A stretch of DNA of 64,000 bases. It comes from Lewinellaceae bacterium. Lineage in GTDB: Bacteria > Bacteroidota > Bacteroidia > Chitinophagales > Saprospiraceae. Location: positions 3,708,001 to 3,772,000 of the forward strand of contig JACJXW010000004.1 of the NCBI GenBank assembly GCA_020636405.1, given 5' to 3'. The translations under genes and the position numbers were made by a program. How positions within the stretch are numbered: the first letter of the stretch is position 1; every line of letters starts with the position of its first letter. Of this stretch, positions 9,009 to 19,300 are shown piece by piece. Below the pieces are notes generated by a model. That model made no database searches. It worked only from the letters and a program-made list of their open reading frames with translations, and was not told where the DNA came from.

Positions 9009-9413
9009 CTATTCAGTTTTGGCTGGTAACAACCCCATACACTCCTGTATCGTTTTCACCAGTTCCTCTTCCTTCACCTCCACCGGCTCGCCGAACAACC
9101 CGCGTTTATCCACCGGCGTAACGGTATACCGGCCATTCTCCACTTTGATATCAGTACCTCGCCCCAGATCTCGGTGGGAGCGCACACCCAGCTGTTTGTA
9201 GTAAGCCGCCGTCTCCTCCTTTTGCCAGGGGCGGTGGGGGACATCAGCGCGAGATTTTTCGAGGCACTGCCGAATGGCCTTCTCCAGTTCTTCATCCGAC
9301 ACATCGAGGGGAAGAATGAGGTAAGGCTCGGCGGCGATGCCCAGCCCGTCGACGGTGGTGTCGTTGGGGTGCATTCGGATCTTATCGCTGGCGAACAGGC
9401 TGATGTTTTTCAT
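9009..9413 (-). CDS. CdiI-type immunity protein (DUF1436/PF07262 family)
   Basis: 134 residues. The pattern resembles the contact-dependent growth inhibition immunity family: GLGIAAEPYLILPLD, then DVPHRPW, LGVRSHRDLGRG, VENGRYTVTPVDKRG and a C-terminal helix KTIQECMGLL. In that family the immunity protein binds and blocks a cognate nuclease toxin. The gene starts 9 bases after the toxin gene upstream, the usual toxin-then-immunity order. There is no signal peptide, so it acts in the cytoplasm. The family call rests on remembered motifs and spacing, not on a search. Confidence 0.75.
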   Translation of the reverse strand: MKNISLFASDKIRMHPNDTTVDGLGIAAEPYLILPLDVSDEELEKAIRQCLEKSRADVPHRPWQKEETAAYYKQLGVRSHRDLGRGTDIKVENGRYTVTPVDKRGLFGEPVEVKEEELVKTIQECMGLLPAKTE

Positions 9414-9422
9414 GGTAAAGGA

Positions 9423-10232
9423 TTACAGCTCGATAAATTTAACGATAATATTGTTCAGTTTCCCATAATCAACCACTTCTTCAAAGATTTTCTGCTGGGC
9501 TTCCGTGGTTCTGCCCTTCGGAATGACGACTTCCAGTTCTTTGTTGACGTTTCTGGCAACTGTTCGTCCGCCGTGTATAGCGCCCCGGAAGTCGATTAGC
9601 TTATCAACATATCCTTTAAGGCGGTATAGCAGGCGGCTGCCCTGATAAGAGGGCAGTGTAATGTCAATTGATTTGACGCTGGTGACCGTTCCGTTTTTCA
9701 GAATATCGACCACCGGGAAGCCGTGAGGCAGCCGGTAGTTGCCCGCCCGGAGGATCTCGATCTCGACGCCGCGGTGTACGGCCGGCAATTCCCAGATCGC
9801 TGAGGCATTGCCGGCTGCAATCCGGGGGAATCCATTGCGAAACAGGCTGCCCACCACACGTGTCTGGGCAACCTGGATATTGACAAACAGGTCAGCCAGC
9901 AGCAAAGTACCCAGGACCGCCTGTATGTCCTGGCCGGCCTGCATCAGGCGCCAGGTTTTGTATACCTTAGCGGTATATACGAGTAAGCCACCCTCCTGAT
10001 AATCGTAGTCAATGCCGTAGGCGTCTAAGGCGTGGGGTAGTTGTTCTGACAGGTCTTTTGCACTACCTTTCCCAACCGCCAGTAGCCCGCTTTGGGCGAA
10101 CCGTTCACCACCTTCCAAGAAGCACTTCAGCTCGCCGGTGGCGATGTCGAGGTACCAGAATTGGGCGGACAGGGCGGTGGAGGCCAACAGGAGTAATAGG
10201 AGCAGCAGGTGTCGGTAAAGAGAACGGTTCAT
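9423..10232 (-). CDS. Secreted nuclease toxin, CdiA-CT EC869-like
   Basis: 269 residues. A signal peptide is clear (RHLLLLLLLLASTALSAQ). The middle is a short helical region. The C-terminal ~120 residues match the pattern of EC869-type CdiA toxin domains: RGVEIE, FPVVDILKNGTVTSVKSIDI, a loop, LKGYVDKLIDFRG, and VVIPKGRTTEAQQKIFEEVV. That family has a PD-(D/E)XK-like nuclease core, with D in FPVVD and K in VKS. Most such domains sit at the tip of giant CdiA or Rhs proteins; here the domain is on a short exported protein without filamentous repeats. The next gene is a CdiI-like immunity protein. The delivery route is unknown. Confidence 0.72.
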   Translation of the reverse strand: MNRSLYRHLLLLLLLLASTALSAQFWYLDIATGELKCFLEGGERFAQSGLLAVGKGSAKDLSEQLPHALDAYGIDYDYQEGGLLVYTAKVYKTWRLMQAGQDIQAVLGTLLLADLFVNIQVAQTRVVGSLFRNGFPRIAAGNASAIWELPAVHRGVEIEILRAGNYRLPHGFPVVDILKNGTVTSVKSIDITLPSYQGSRLLYRLKGYVDKLIDFRGAIHGGRTVARNVNKELEVVIPKGRTTEAQQKIFEEVVDYGKLNNIIVKFIEL

Positions 10233-10380
10233 TTCTGAGTTTTTGGGATGGCTGGAAATATCCGGAGGCAGTTCCAGCCGGGATCAATTGAACTGGCGAG
10301 GTCAATTTACAAAAAAGACGCTAATAAGCAGTTTTTAATTAGCGGTACTTTAAAAAGAGTATCTGTTTTTTCTTTACTGA

Positions 10381-10626
10381 ATGAAAAAGCATGAACCATA
10401 CATCGAAAAGCAACTATCTAACCTGGGCGCCCGGATAAAGGCCCTGCGCAAAGCCCGGGGGTACAGCAACTATGAGCAATTTGCCTACGAGCACGAGATC
10501 AACCGCTCGCAGTACGGGCGCTATGAGAATGGGGAGGACCTGCGCTTCAGCAGCCTGCTGAAAGTGCTGAAAGCGCTGGATGTTTCATTAGCAGAGTTTT
10601 TTGGGGAGGGGTTTGAGGAAGATTGA
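10381..10626 (+). CDS. XRE-family HTH regulator
   Basis: 81 residues forming one Cro/CI helix-turn-helix: LGARIKALRKARGYSNYEQF, YEHEINRSQYGRYENGED, LLKVLKALDVSLAEFF. It is divergent from the toxin-immunity pair with a 148-base intergenic region, and upstream of the MATE transporter (95-base gap). It probably represses one or both neighbours, by inference. The leader TACTTTAA near 10346 is a weak promoter-like element. Confidence 0.85.
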   Translation: MKKHEPYIEKQLSNLGARIKALRKARGYSNYEQFAYEHEINRSQYGRYENGEDLRFSSLLKVLKALDVSLAEFFGEGFEED

Positions 10627-10721
10627 TAAGTGTTAATTCATGGAAGCTTCCCGGCTGCTTATCTAAAATAAAATAAAAGGAGAAAAAATAACCTTCGCCG
10701 CTTTCTCGAAAATGGAAATAG

Positions 10722-12071
10722 ATGAAGGAAACGAATACCACCAACCCCGGACACTGGGATTGGAGACTCTTCTTCTCCATCCTCTTGTTCCTCTGTGTTC
10801 CATCTGTTTACAAATCATACAGCCTCTACCTGATCGGCAATACGCCGCCCGGAGAAAACAATCTGGCGATTGTTGCCCAATGGCAATTCGTACAGGTAGC
10901 CCTTGAGGTGTTACAGGAAGCGCTGGTTTTACCCATCTTTTTCTTTGTCGGCAGCCAATGGCGGCAGGGTAGGGAAGAGGTGTTTAAAAAAACGAAGGCC
11001 AGCCTGTTTTTTATGTTTATTGTACTTACGTCTGTACTCATTCTACTGACCCTCGGCATGTCTTTTTTCGCTGAGCAGGCTGGTACGGAGGAGAGCCTCA
11101 AAGCAGCAACCATCAATTTTCTCCGGCTGAAATCGGGCACGTTGTTTCTCGGCATTTTCAATACCGGGTTAATTATCATTGTTGAATCCCTCCGAAAAAA
11201 AGGATTCCTTCTGAAGTTGCTCGGGCTGAAACTGGTACTTTCCCTAATATTCGATTCCTGGTTCTTCGGCGGATATGGATTTTCCCTTTCCCTGGGAGTT
11301 ATGGGGGTGGCGCTTTCCAACCTGATCACGGAACTAATTATATTGCTGGCCACAGGATTTTACTTCCACCGGCTTTTCCAGATGCCATTGAAAAAGTACC
11401 TCAGCCTGCCATCCCTGGCAGACTATCACCTATTCCGAAGGGTCAGCCAATGGGTTGCCTTTGAGAGCCTCATCCGGAATATGGCGTACTTTTTTATGAT
11501 CCTCCAACTGATCAATGCTCTGGGGCCAAAGCAGATCGGCGGGTACTACCTGGCCATGCACCTGTTCTGGAGTTTTGCCCTGCTGCCGGTGAACGCCCTG
11601 GCGGAAACCATGAAAGCCCTGATCGCCAATACAGCAATGGACTCTGAGGCTGTAAGTAAGGTACTGCGAACCGGGCTCGGGCTGGGTGCAGCCCTATTGT
11701 TACTCTGGCTGGCGCCTCTTCCTTTCCTGGGCTCTATTCTATCGATATTCAGTGATGACCCGGAGATGATCGCCTTTGCCCGGCAGTCGGTTGCATTCCT
11801 GCTGGCGCCCTATATGCTTCTGGCGATGAACCAATTGCTGGATACCCTCTTCATCGGCCTGGGCAGGACCCAATACCTGGCCTATCAGTCCATTTTGACC
11901 AACCTTGGCGTATATGGTATCGCCTTTTTGCTGTATCAGGGAGGGTATTGGGCGCCTACCTTTACCAATATCCTGGTACTTTTTGGAGTGGGGATATTAG
12001 TGGATAGTATGCTGACGGTTTGGTTTGGAAGGATAGTTTTGAGAGAGGTGCCTGGCGAACTTAATGAATGA
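10722..12071 (+). CDS. MATE-family transporter
   Basis: 449 residues with about 12 hydrophobic helices spread over the full length and two pseudo-symmetric halves, as in MATE/MOP exporters that expel drugs or metabolites with Na+ or H+. Visible features include ALVLPIFFFVGSQWRQG in the first half and LDTLFIGLGRTQYLAYQSIL in the second. The length is normal for the family. It follows the XRE regulator on the same strand. The substrate cannot be read from the sequence. Confidence 0.82.
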   Translation: MKETNTTNPGHWDWRLFFSILLFLCVPSVYKSYSLYLIGNTPPGENNLAIVAQWQFVQVALEVLQEALVLPIFFFVGSQWRQGREEVFKKTKASLFFMFIVLTSVLILLTLGMSFFAEQAGTEESLKAATINFLRLKSGTLFLGIFNTGLIIIVESLRKKGFLLKLLGLKLVLSLIFDSWFFGGYGFSLSLGVMGVALSNLITELIILLATGFYFHRLFQMPLKKYLSLPSLADYHLFRRVSQWVAFESLIRNMAYFFMILQLINALGPKQIGGYYLAMHLFWSFALLPVNALAETMKALIANTAMDSEAVSKVLRTGLGLGAALLLLWLAPLPFLGSILSIFSDDPEMIAFARQSVAFLLAPYMLLAMNQLLDTLFIGLGRTQYLAYQSILTNLGVYGIAFLLYQGGYWAPTFTNILVLFGVGILVDSMLTVWFGRIVLREVPGELNE

Positions 12072-12088
12072 TAGAGACTTGTTTGGAT

Positions 12089-14651
12089 TTACCTTAACCC
12101 TTCTAAAAATTTCAAAAACCCCTCAAAATCCACCCCATCTTTCCATACCGGAGCACCAATTTTGTACTTATAGTTCAGCACATTTTCAAACAGTAGCCCA
12201 ATATCGCCATCACTGTCCAGAATGGAGGCCTGAGTTCGGTTGAATGCCTGCATCTCGTGAACCTTTTCGATGATGAGGTGGCCAATATCTGTAACGAAGC
12301 GGGCATTCAATTTAACCTGATCCATGCTTACCGGAAGATTGCCAACAGAGACGACACACAATGCGTAAAAATCAGGCCTGCTTACTGCTGTATTTGCCTG
12401 GGTAGGGGATAGGGTTACAAAATTTCCAGCCTTGATGGATTTGACCTCGATATCATAGGTACTTTTCCCTTTCAAAGTGATCACCAGGTCCCGGCCAATG
12501 ATCCTCTTCTCAACCGATAAGCCGGAGTTTTTCAGCAAATCTGATAGTATCTCTTCTACCAACTCCCCCGCCTTATTCCGAGCCTTCTCCTCTTCTAATT
12601 CATGTTTCTTTCTCCTGATGAGCGCCAGGATCTCCGGGTCATCTTCGATAGCATCTACAATCTCAGAAATGGTAGAAAGCGGCGTTTTGCTTTTCATAAC
12701 ATGATAAAGACAGTCCTTATCCTCAATGGTATTCATAAAAAGCCCGGCCCTTCTTCTGTATAACTCTGGAAAGATTTCTTTCCCAAGCTGTGGATTATGC
12801 TCGAACCATTCGGACAACAGGACAATTGCTCTAACTGCATCTTTGGGCATTTCACCATTCTGACCTGAAAAATACTTGGCTATTTCAGTGGCAACATGCT
12901 GTTTATTTATGGAGGCATTGGTGACGGAAGCAGTAATCTCGTTTGGAATCAAGTACTCTTTCCAATCAATACCCAACAGCTTTAATATGGACAATAAGGT
13001 ATCATCCTGCACTTCATCGTTGAATAGCAAGGTTGAAGGCCGAAATTTTTTCTTTTCCTTTATTGTGCGAAAGCCCCCATTTTGATTGGGTATAATTGCG
13101 TGCTCATTGAAAATATTTTGCTCCTTTTCTTCGACAATCAGCTCATAAAATGTATTAAGCCATTCAAACGGATCCTGATCGGCAGACAAGTTCTCTGTAA
13201 ATTCACCAAGATTATCAAACCATTGGCTAATGATGGAAGACAGCTGCTCAAGGCTCAAATAATAGTGATCATCCCAAATTACCTTTCTCCACTTATCTGT
13301 AGATTGCCGTTCCGGCAAATTGAGGCCTCCGAAATTGCTTCCCAACTTCCAGATGGATTCCCGGATTTTCTTCGAAGCTGCATGTGGGAAATCCACATAA
13401 TTCACCTGTCCGTTTTCGGTCCATTCGATCGGCAGCCTTCCCTTTCCCTGCGTATCCACAACCGGTATTTTCAGAATAATCTGCCGGAGCGGCTCCTGGA
13501 TCTCATCCTCATACCACGTTTTGTCAAAAGAGTCTTCATCTGTGTCCGGCAACCTGGTGTTAACGACATTAAAGAGGTTCTTTACACCCTTCTCTGAAAG
13601 ATTAGTTAGGAGTGATTTATATTGCTCGACAGCATTTTTTAAAAGTTTTTTATTCGTATGCACTTCCGGGTCATCATCTCCTTTCAGCCAGATTCCATTC
13701 CGTTCCGTCCGGGGAATGAAGTGAAAGCTGTTCACGATCACCGGGAAGTGAAACCCCTCTGTTCCAATAAGGGGGAAATCACAAAAAATGTGAGGGGTAT
13801 CATCCAGTTCTTTGGCTTCATTCGTTTCAGGATCGATTTCCACGGCCACTGCCACAGTGTCACCTTCGGCAATGGCAACAGGAACAGTAGAAACGACTCC
13901 ATTCAATGTCTTCCGGATGTCAACGATGAAATCATCACGCAACTCATTACTGTTTTGGAAGAGGAAGGTTTGATTTCCATTACAGATTTTTATAGTTCCG
14001 ATATTAGAGACAAAGGTTAAAACGTAGGGCATCAACCTGATGAATTCCTCTATCCCTTTACTTGCAATTTCCCTTTGCCGCTCCGTTTTCAAATGGTAAA
14101 TAAAGGATGTGTGAAACTCAGTACTTTCGGGTGGAAGGGGAGGAACCTTTTTCGTAGAAGACTGGAACCACTGCCAGGTGTTTTCAACCTTAGGCGCCAA
14201 CTCATGAGTAGTCTTACCTTCCCGGTCAAGTGGGAAATTGAAGGAGTAGAATTGACCATCAACAGCCTTCACTATTCCTTTCACCTGAGTGACCCGGGAA
14301 AGTAAGTGGGTCGTGATAAACCCGGTGCCAAAGCGTCCCACTCGTTTGGATTTTTCCCCCTCGGCTACTTCTTTTGAAGTGATCTGATTGATCAAACCTC
14401 TGATGTCTTCTTCTGAAAAACAGGGGCCATTATGGGAATAAGGTAATGGTATCATTGATATAGGACAGCTTCACATCAACGGTACGTCCGTTGTCAGCGA
14501 TACTGTCTTTTGCATTTTGAAGCAACTCCCAGGCCCACCGGCCATGGTTGCTCCCGGCCGTCTTTTCCAGGTCGTGAAGCCGCTTGATGATCTTATCGGC
14601 TATTGAGCGGTTGCCGTCTTCCTTCCTGCCTATTTCGATTGATTGTATCAT
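12089..14651 (-). pseudogene. Sacsin-type HATPase plus DUF3883-like nuclease, one frameshift
   Basis: Two overlapping frames make one gene. The first (14651-14430) encodes the start of a GHKL ATPase (NHGRWAWELLQNAKDS, the N-box). The second (to 12089) continues with YSHNGPCFSEEDI and GRFGTGFITTHLLS, the next ATPase motifs. Removing one T near 14440 gives the expected ITLSHNG join, and the total length is 3n+1. The C-terminus (about residues 640-720 of the second frame) has GRDLVITLKGKSTYDIEVKS and SPTQAN, a PD-(D/E)XK/DUF3883-like nuclease core. Such HATPase-nuclease proteins are common in defence islands. It is the last gene of the DISARM-like operon. The break could be real decay, phase variation or a sequencing error. 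Confidence 0.8.
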
Positions 14652-14823
14652 AAAGCATCTGTGGGTTGAGTGCGTTAATGATCTTAGTCTTTAAGTTGGC
14701 CGCCTTGAGGGATAAGACAGAAGAGCTCCCCCAGCTACAATATTTGGCCACTATTTGATAGTACAGAAGGAGTTACTGTTTCCCTTCCTTATCCCTAATG
14801 CAGACGCCATCTTTACGGACAGA

Positions 14824-15408
14824 TCAGGCTTTTATCCTTTCAATGATTTCATCCAACCGTCCTTCCATCTCAGCAGCCAAATCAAACAACATGGTGGCAA
14901 ACTCTGTGGCCAAATCATCCCTGTTATCAGGAAGAATGTGAACCAGGTCCTCCATCCTGCTAAAATTATAACCCTGGCCGTAGAATAATATCCAGGTACT
15001 CTTACCCTTATTTCCTTTTTCTTTTTGCATGGATGCTATGATATTCCTTAGCTCAGGATTATCCCAAAACTCTTTTCTGATCCAAATACCATAATGCAGG
15101 TCATTACTCAAAGACTCCCAGGCAACACATATTGCAGGAAATCCATTATCGCGGTATTCTGGCCACTCCTTTTTAATCATATTAAGGGATGACCAAGGAT
15201 CAAAATACTCTTCATCCGCCTTGATCTCCCATTTCGTTGAATTCTCTTCATTCAACTTTTCCAGCTTCTCTATAACAAGATCCCAGAATTCAATGATCAG
15301 GTTCTCCCAGATCATATCCTGGTGTTCCAAAACCTTCAACATTTGCTGATAATTTTCCCTCTGAGTCAGGAATCGGTAGATCTCTTTTTCATAAGTTTCC
15401 ATAATCAA
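14824..15408 (-). CDS. C-terminal half of a PD-(D/E)XK protein (split gene)
   Basis: 194 residues from TTG 15408 (or 192 from ATG 15402). It is helical, then mixed, with EYFDPWSSLNMIKKEWPEY and LHYGIWIRKEFWDN, a layout I associate with the C-terminal region of PDDEXK_4 family proteins. The upstream nuclease half ends inside this frame at 15405. Adding one T to the TTTTT run just before the stop would fuse the two into a 444-residue protein. It is either the second half of a broken gene or a deliberately coupled second product. It has no nuclease motif of its own. Confidence 0.65.
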   Translation of the reverse strand: MIMETYEKEIYRFLTQRENYQQMLKVLEHQDMIWENLIIEFWDLVIEKLEKLNEENSTKWEIKADEEYFDPWSSLNMIKKEWPEYRDNGFPAICVAWESLSNDLHYGIWIRKEFWDNPELRNIIASMQKEKGNKGKSTWILFYGQGYNFSRMEDLVHILPDNRDDLATEFATMLFDLAAEMEGRLDEIIERIKA

Positions 15409-16157
15409 AAAGCTTTAAGGGTTCTGATATATTGCCGGACCGTTTGAGTGACGACCGGCGCTTTTATTTCTGGTATTTTCCGTTCCAACATTGGTGAGAT
15501 GTCTTCTCTGTAACCAAGTTCACGTAGCACCCCGTTTTCTTTCAAGCGTTGATAATCCTCCTTACTTATTGAATGAGGAATAGAAGGGGGACAACGAAAA
15601 GGACAGAGGTAAATAAGCAAAAAGTGCTCTTCCGGTAGGCGCAATGTCCCGGAAAGAAAGTTGTGGTAACGTTGCAACTGTTTTTCCTGGTCACCAGCAT
15701 AGATTTTATTCTCTATGACTATTGCCTGTTGTTGCCTTCCTGCTTTGTACTTGATCAAAATGTCGATCTGCCCGTATGGCGTATGATATTCTTCGAAAAC
15801 CTGGATGTCATGGTATTTATTAAGCTGGCCTTTGACCCCCAGAATGTGGACAAGAAAGTCATCGAAGAACAGGCGCCCTTGACAATGGGCGCCACCAGGG
15901 TCGAGCAAGGAAGCTAAAAAAGGAGTATGCAGCCCTGTCTCCCGGCCGGAAAGCCTCAAGGTCTCAAATACATTGAAGTGAGGGGCTGTACTTGCCTGAA
16001 ACCGGTAGGCGAGCCGTTCATATTGATCGAAGTTGCTTAAAAAAATGCGCAGGCGGGGAAGGTCGCGTTCAAGCTTTTGAACGGATAGCGAATTCTCCAA
16101 TTCGGCGAATCGTTGCAGAAAGAGTTTGAGGGCGTTTATCTCGGTTGCCTGGGACAT
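15405..16157 (-). CDS. PD-(D/E)XK nuclease (PDDEXK_4-like), N-terminal half
   Basis: About 250 residues from ATG 16157 (MSQATEIN); a longer frame from 16274 is possible, but its first 39 residues look non-coding. The core has ETGLHTPFLASLLDP, YGQIDILIKY and AIVIENKIYAGDQEKQLQRY, giving the D ... ExK ... Q catalytic pattern of restriction-type nucleases. The protein ends abruptly with QYIRTLKAF, where family members normally carry on. It sits 144 bases downstream of the NACHT-nuclease gene, in the same operon direction. A DNA-degrading effector role in defence is likely from context. Confidence 0.78.
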   Translation of the reverse strand: MSQATEINALKLFLQRFAELENSLSVQKLERDLPRLRIFLSNFDQYERLAYRFQASTAPHFNVFETLRLSGRETGLHTPFLASLLDPGGAHCQGRLFFDDFLVHILGVKGQLNKYHDIQVFEEYHTPYGQIDILIKYKAGRQQQAIVIENKIYAGDQEKQLQRYHNFLSGTLRLPEEHFLLIYLCPFRCPPSIPHSISKEDYQRLKENGVLRELGYREDISPMLERKIPEIKAPVVTQTVRQYIRTLKAF

Positions 16158-16301
16158 TTTTTTACTGGAGAATACGAACATTGTTGCCGTTTTGTTACGG
16201 CTATAGATAAGTATTTGACACGAAGTAAAAGCAGGAATTATGCATGCAGATCTGCTCGAAGTAACCTCCCCCATAATAATCAGGCCTCACTACCGGTAAT
16301 T

Positions 16302-19300
16302 TTACATGTCGCCCGTACAATCAATCAAATCAGGAATGGCCAAGCCTTCAATATCCTGGTATTCGAGCCGGAGTGCATCGAAATGCTTCTCCTGTTTTCC
16401 TTTCCGGACTTTGAAGACCAGGTAAATTCCAAAGGCGGCGTTCTGCGAGTCCATGTATTGCTTCAGTTTTTTCTTATAGCCAGTTCTCTCCTTGGTACTC
16501 GTAATCTCTGAGTTGTGCAGAAGTTTCAATTCAACAACTACCGGTGGGACAAAGCCATATTTTATCAGGAGGTCGATTCGCTTATCATCATAAAGCTGAG
16601 GCTCCCGGATGATGTCAACGCCCCTTATTCCTTTCCGTATCAGGGCGTTTTCCAGCTGTATCTTCAGTGTCTTCTGGATATAGTCTTCCCGGATAGATGC
16701 CAGAGGTTTGGATTGTGCCCCTTTCTTTCGATCTCCATCGGTGAAGTACTGTTGAATGACACGGTAAAACCCCTCCTTGTAAACGAACCGCCTGATATCT
16801 TCTTCGATCACCTGCAGGACAATGAAATTCAAATCACGGGCATCGTATACCGGAAGATAAGATCTTGACTTTATCTTATTGTATTTATTGATACTCGATA
16901 GGATGTTTTGCGGCTTTTCATGTATGTTGATATAACTGATCTGAAGCTGAGTGCGGAATTGGTTAAAGAAATGCTTTGTGTCTTTGCACCGGCTGTCCAG
17001 GAAAGTGAAAAATTCTCTTAAAAAGCCAAAGCCTTCTTTCTCTTTTAAAGCATCGTAATATTCATAGACAATCTTTTGGATATACTGGCTATACTTTTGA
17101 TAACGCTTATCCCTGGCCAACAATTCTAAACCATGTTGTAATAATTCCTGCATTTCCGGAGCCAGGGAACTATCCTGTATATCAATCAGCGGCCGGGCAA
17201 AATGGAGTTTGTCCATTTCGCTTTCCCATTCGCTATAGGATCTTAACATATACTTTGAAGACCTTCTATCAGGTTCCTCGAAAGGTTGCTCCAGATTTTT
17301 TATCTTTTCATAGCGCCAACCAATCGCATTGCGGTCCCGGAATAAACGAATAATGCACTCATTTGCCAATTCTGCCAGTTTCACCAACTCTCCTTCTTTA
17401 TATCGGTACGTTTCAAAAACCTCTTCCATATATCCCCGGCCCGGAAAAGAATCGGCCAGTATTTTACAAACCTGGATTCTTTCAAAAGGCCGCAAGGCTT
17501 CATCCGCCACCATTTCCTTTAAAAGAGGAACCAGCTTTTCTGCGCCGATTTTCTGTACCGCCAGGGCAAAGCCACCAGGCGAGTACCGAAGGTAATCATC
17601 TGCCCTGTGAGTTAAGGCTGGCAGCAAATACTCCTGGTCCTCTGCTGAAAGCTCTCCGATAAGTTCAATAACCTTCTCTGGGTCTAAGCCTGCCGGAGAG
17701 GAATCTGGCAACAGAGGGATAAAGCCCAGCAAGTGCTTTCGGGGGATTTCGATTTCCTGCAGGATACCCATGGCCTCAGCTGCCCGGAGGTAAGCTGAAA
17801 AATACAAAATATCCATGTTCATGGAAAGAGAAGAGTTGCGGCCATCCGTGCGGGTTATGCCTATTTTTGTTTGCAGCGGATCAATTTGGGGAATTCTTTC
17901 CTTCAGCCAGATATGCAGCCTGTTCAGATCCTCTTCTGATGCTTCAGCCTCTAAGACTTCCTGATTTTCCAGATAATGATTAAATACCCCCAGGTTGATG
18001 AGCCCGGGTTCTGGTTCCAGTAGTTCTTTGAAACGAATACAGATGTTCTTCTTTTCTCTTTCCTCCTGTTCTTTACGGATTATCTCCGGATCAGGCGGGT
18101 TTTCCCATCGGCTGAATTCATCCGGAAAAAAGTTCCTTGCAATCTGGTACACCCCGGATTGCTCTTCAGCATCCTTCTGATAAAGCCTCCGAAAGGTGTC
18201 TGCTATAAGCCAACCGGAAGGCTTGTCAATACCTATCATCCTTTTAATAAATTCCTCCGTGTTTTCCGGAGTAAGGATTTTAAGAATGGCATTAATATGG
18301 TTATGAAGAAAATTGAATAAATGAGGATGTATATCAGGAAGTGCAGGGACAAGATCCGGCCTTTTCTCCCCCAGAAGGATTATCATTTTATTATCAAACT
18401 TCTCTGTATGATGATAAAGGGAGAAATCCCGGCTCCATGCTACTTTCAATAAATCCAATAAAAGTTCGGGAAACTCCGCATCCCATACTTTTTCAATGTT
18501 ATCAATAAACCCGTAGGGATTAGCAGAGATATAGTCTTTGGAACCTTTCAGGTACTGAGCCAGGTAGTTCTGGCCGGTAATGAATTGCTCTAAAAGACAT
18601 TTAAGCAAGGCCGGATCAGACAGGTTGTTGATACCGTCAATTGCTGAGTGTTTCTCAGTGTTCTGAAGCCCATCAAGAAAAATGGCTAGCGTAAAATCGT
18701 CATCGGGGCTGACAAGGCAGCAGGCATAGATATAATTGTCCCGGAATTTTTCATCGCCGGAATCAAATAGCGGTTTGAGGCGTTGCAGGTCGTCTATTCT
18801 ACCGAAATAGGCCAGGTTGTAAATGGCTGCGTTTTTCAGGGCAGCGTCATCTGACTGCTCTGCTAACTCTAAGAGGAAACTTCTCCAACGCTCTCTTTCA
18901 GTTCCGGCAATTTTATCAACGAGCCCCTGAAGGATATCCAGTTGGTTGGACAACCTCCGTTTCTGGCCTTTCTCACTCAATTCTACCGGAGAAGGAGGTT
19001 CAATTATAAGCCCGGCAACCGACGGAACAAAGAACTTGGATAAATCAACCGAAAACCGGGGAAAATAAGCCCCGGGGGTATTCTGAATATACCTGTAAAC
19101 GCTCTCAAATACTTTCGCCCGCCCCCCGAGCGCCAGTTCTTCGGCATCAATGCCAGCCAGCAGCCCCCAAAACGCATTCTCAACCCAACTCTCTTTTTTT
19201 GACTGAAGAAATTCAACCAGCGGCAGCAGGTGGTTGGGGTTGATCTCAACCAGATAACGTAAAACATCGTACCAGTTTGGGTAGATCTGCCCGAACTCAG

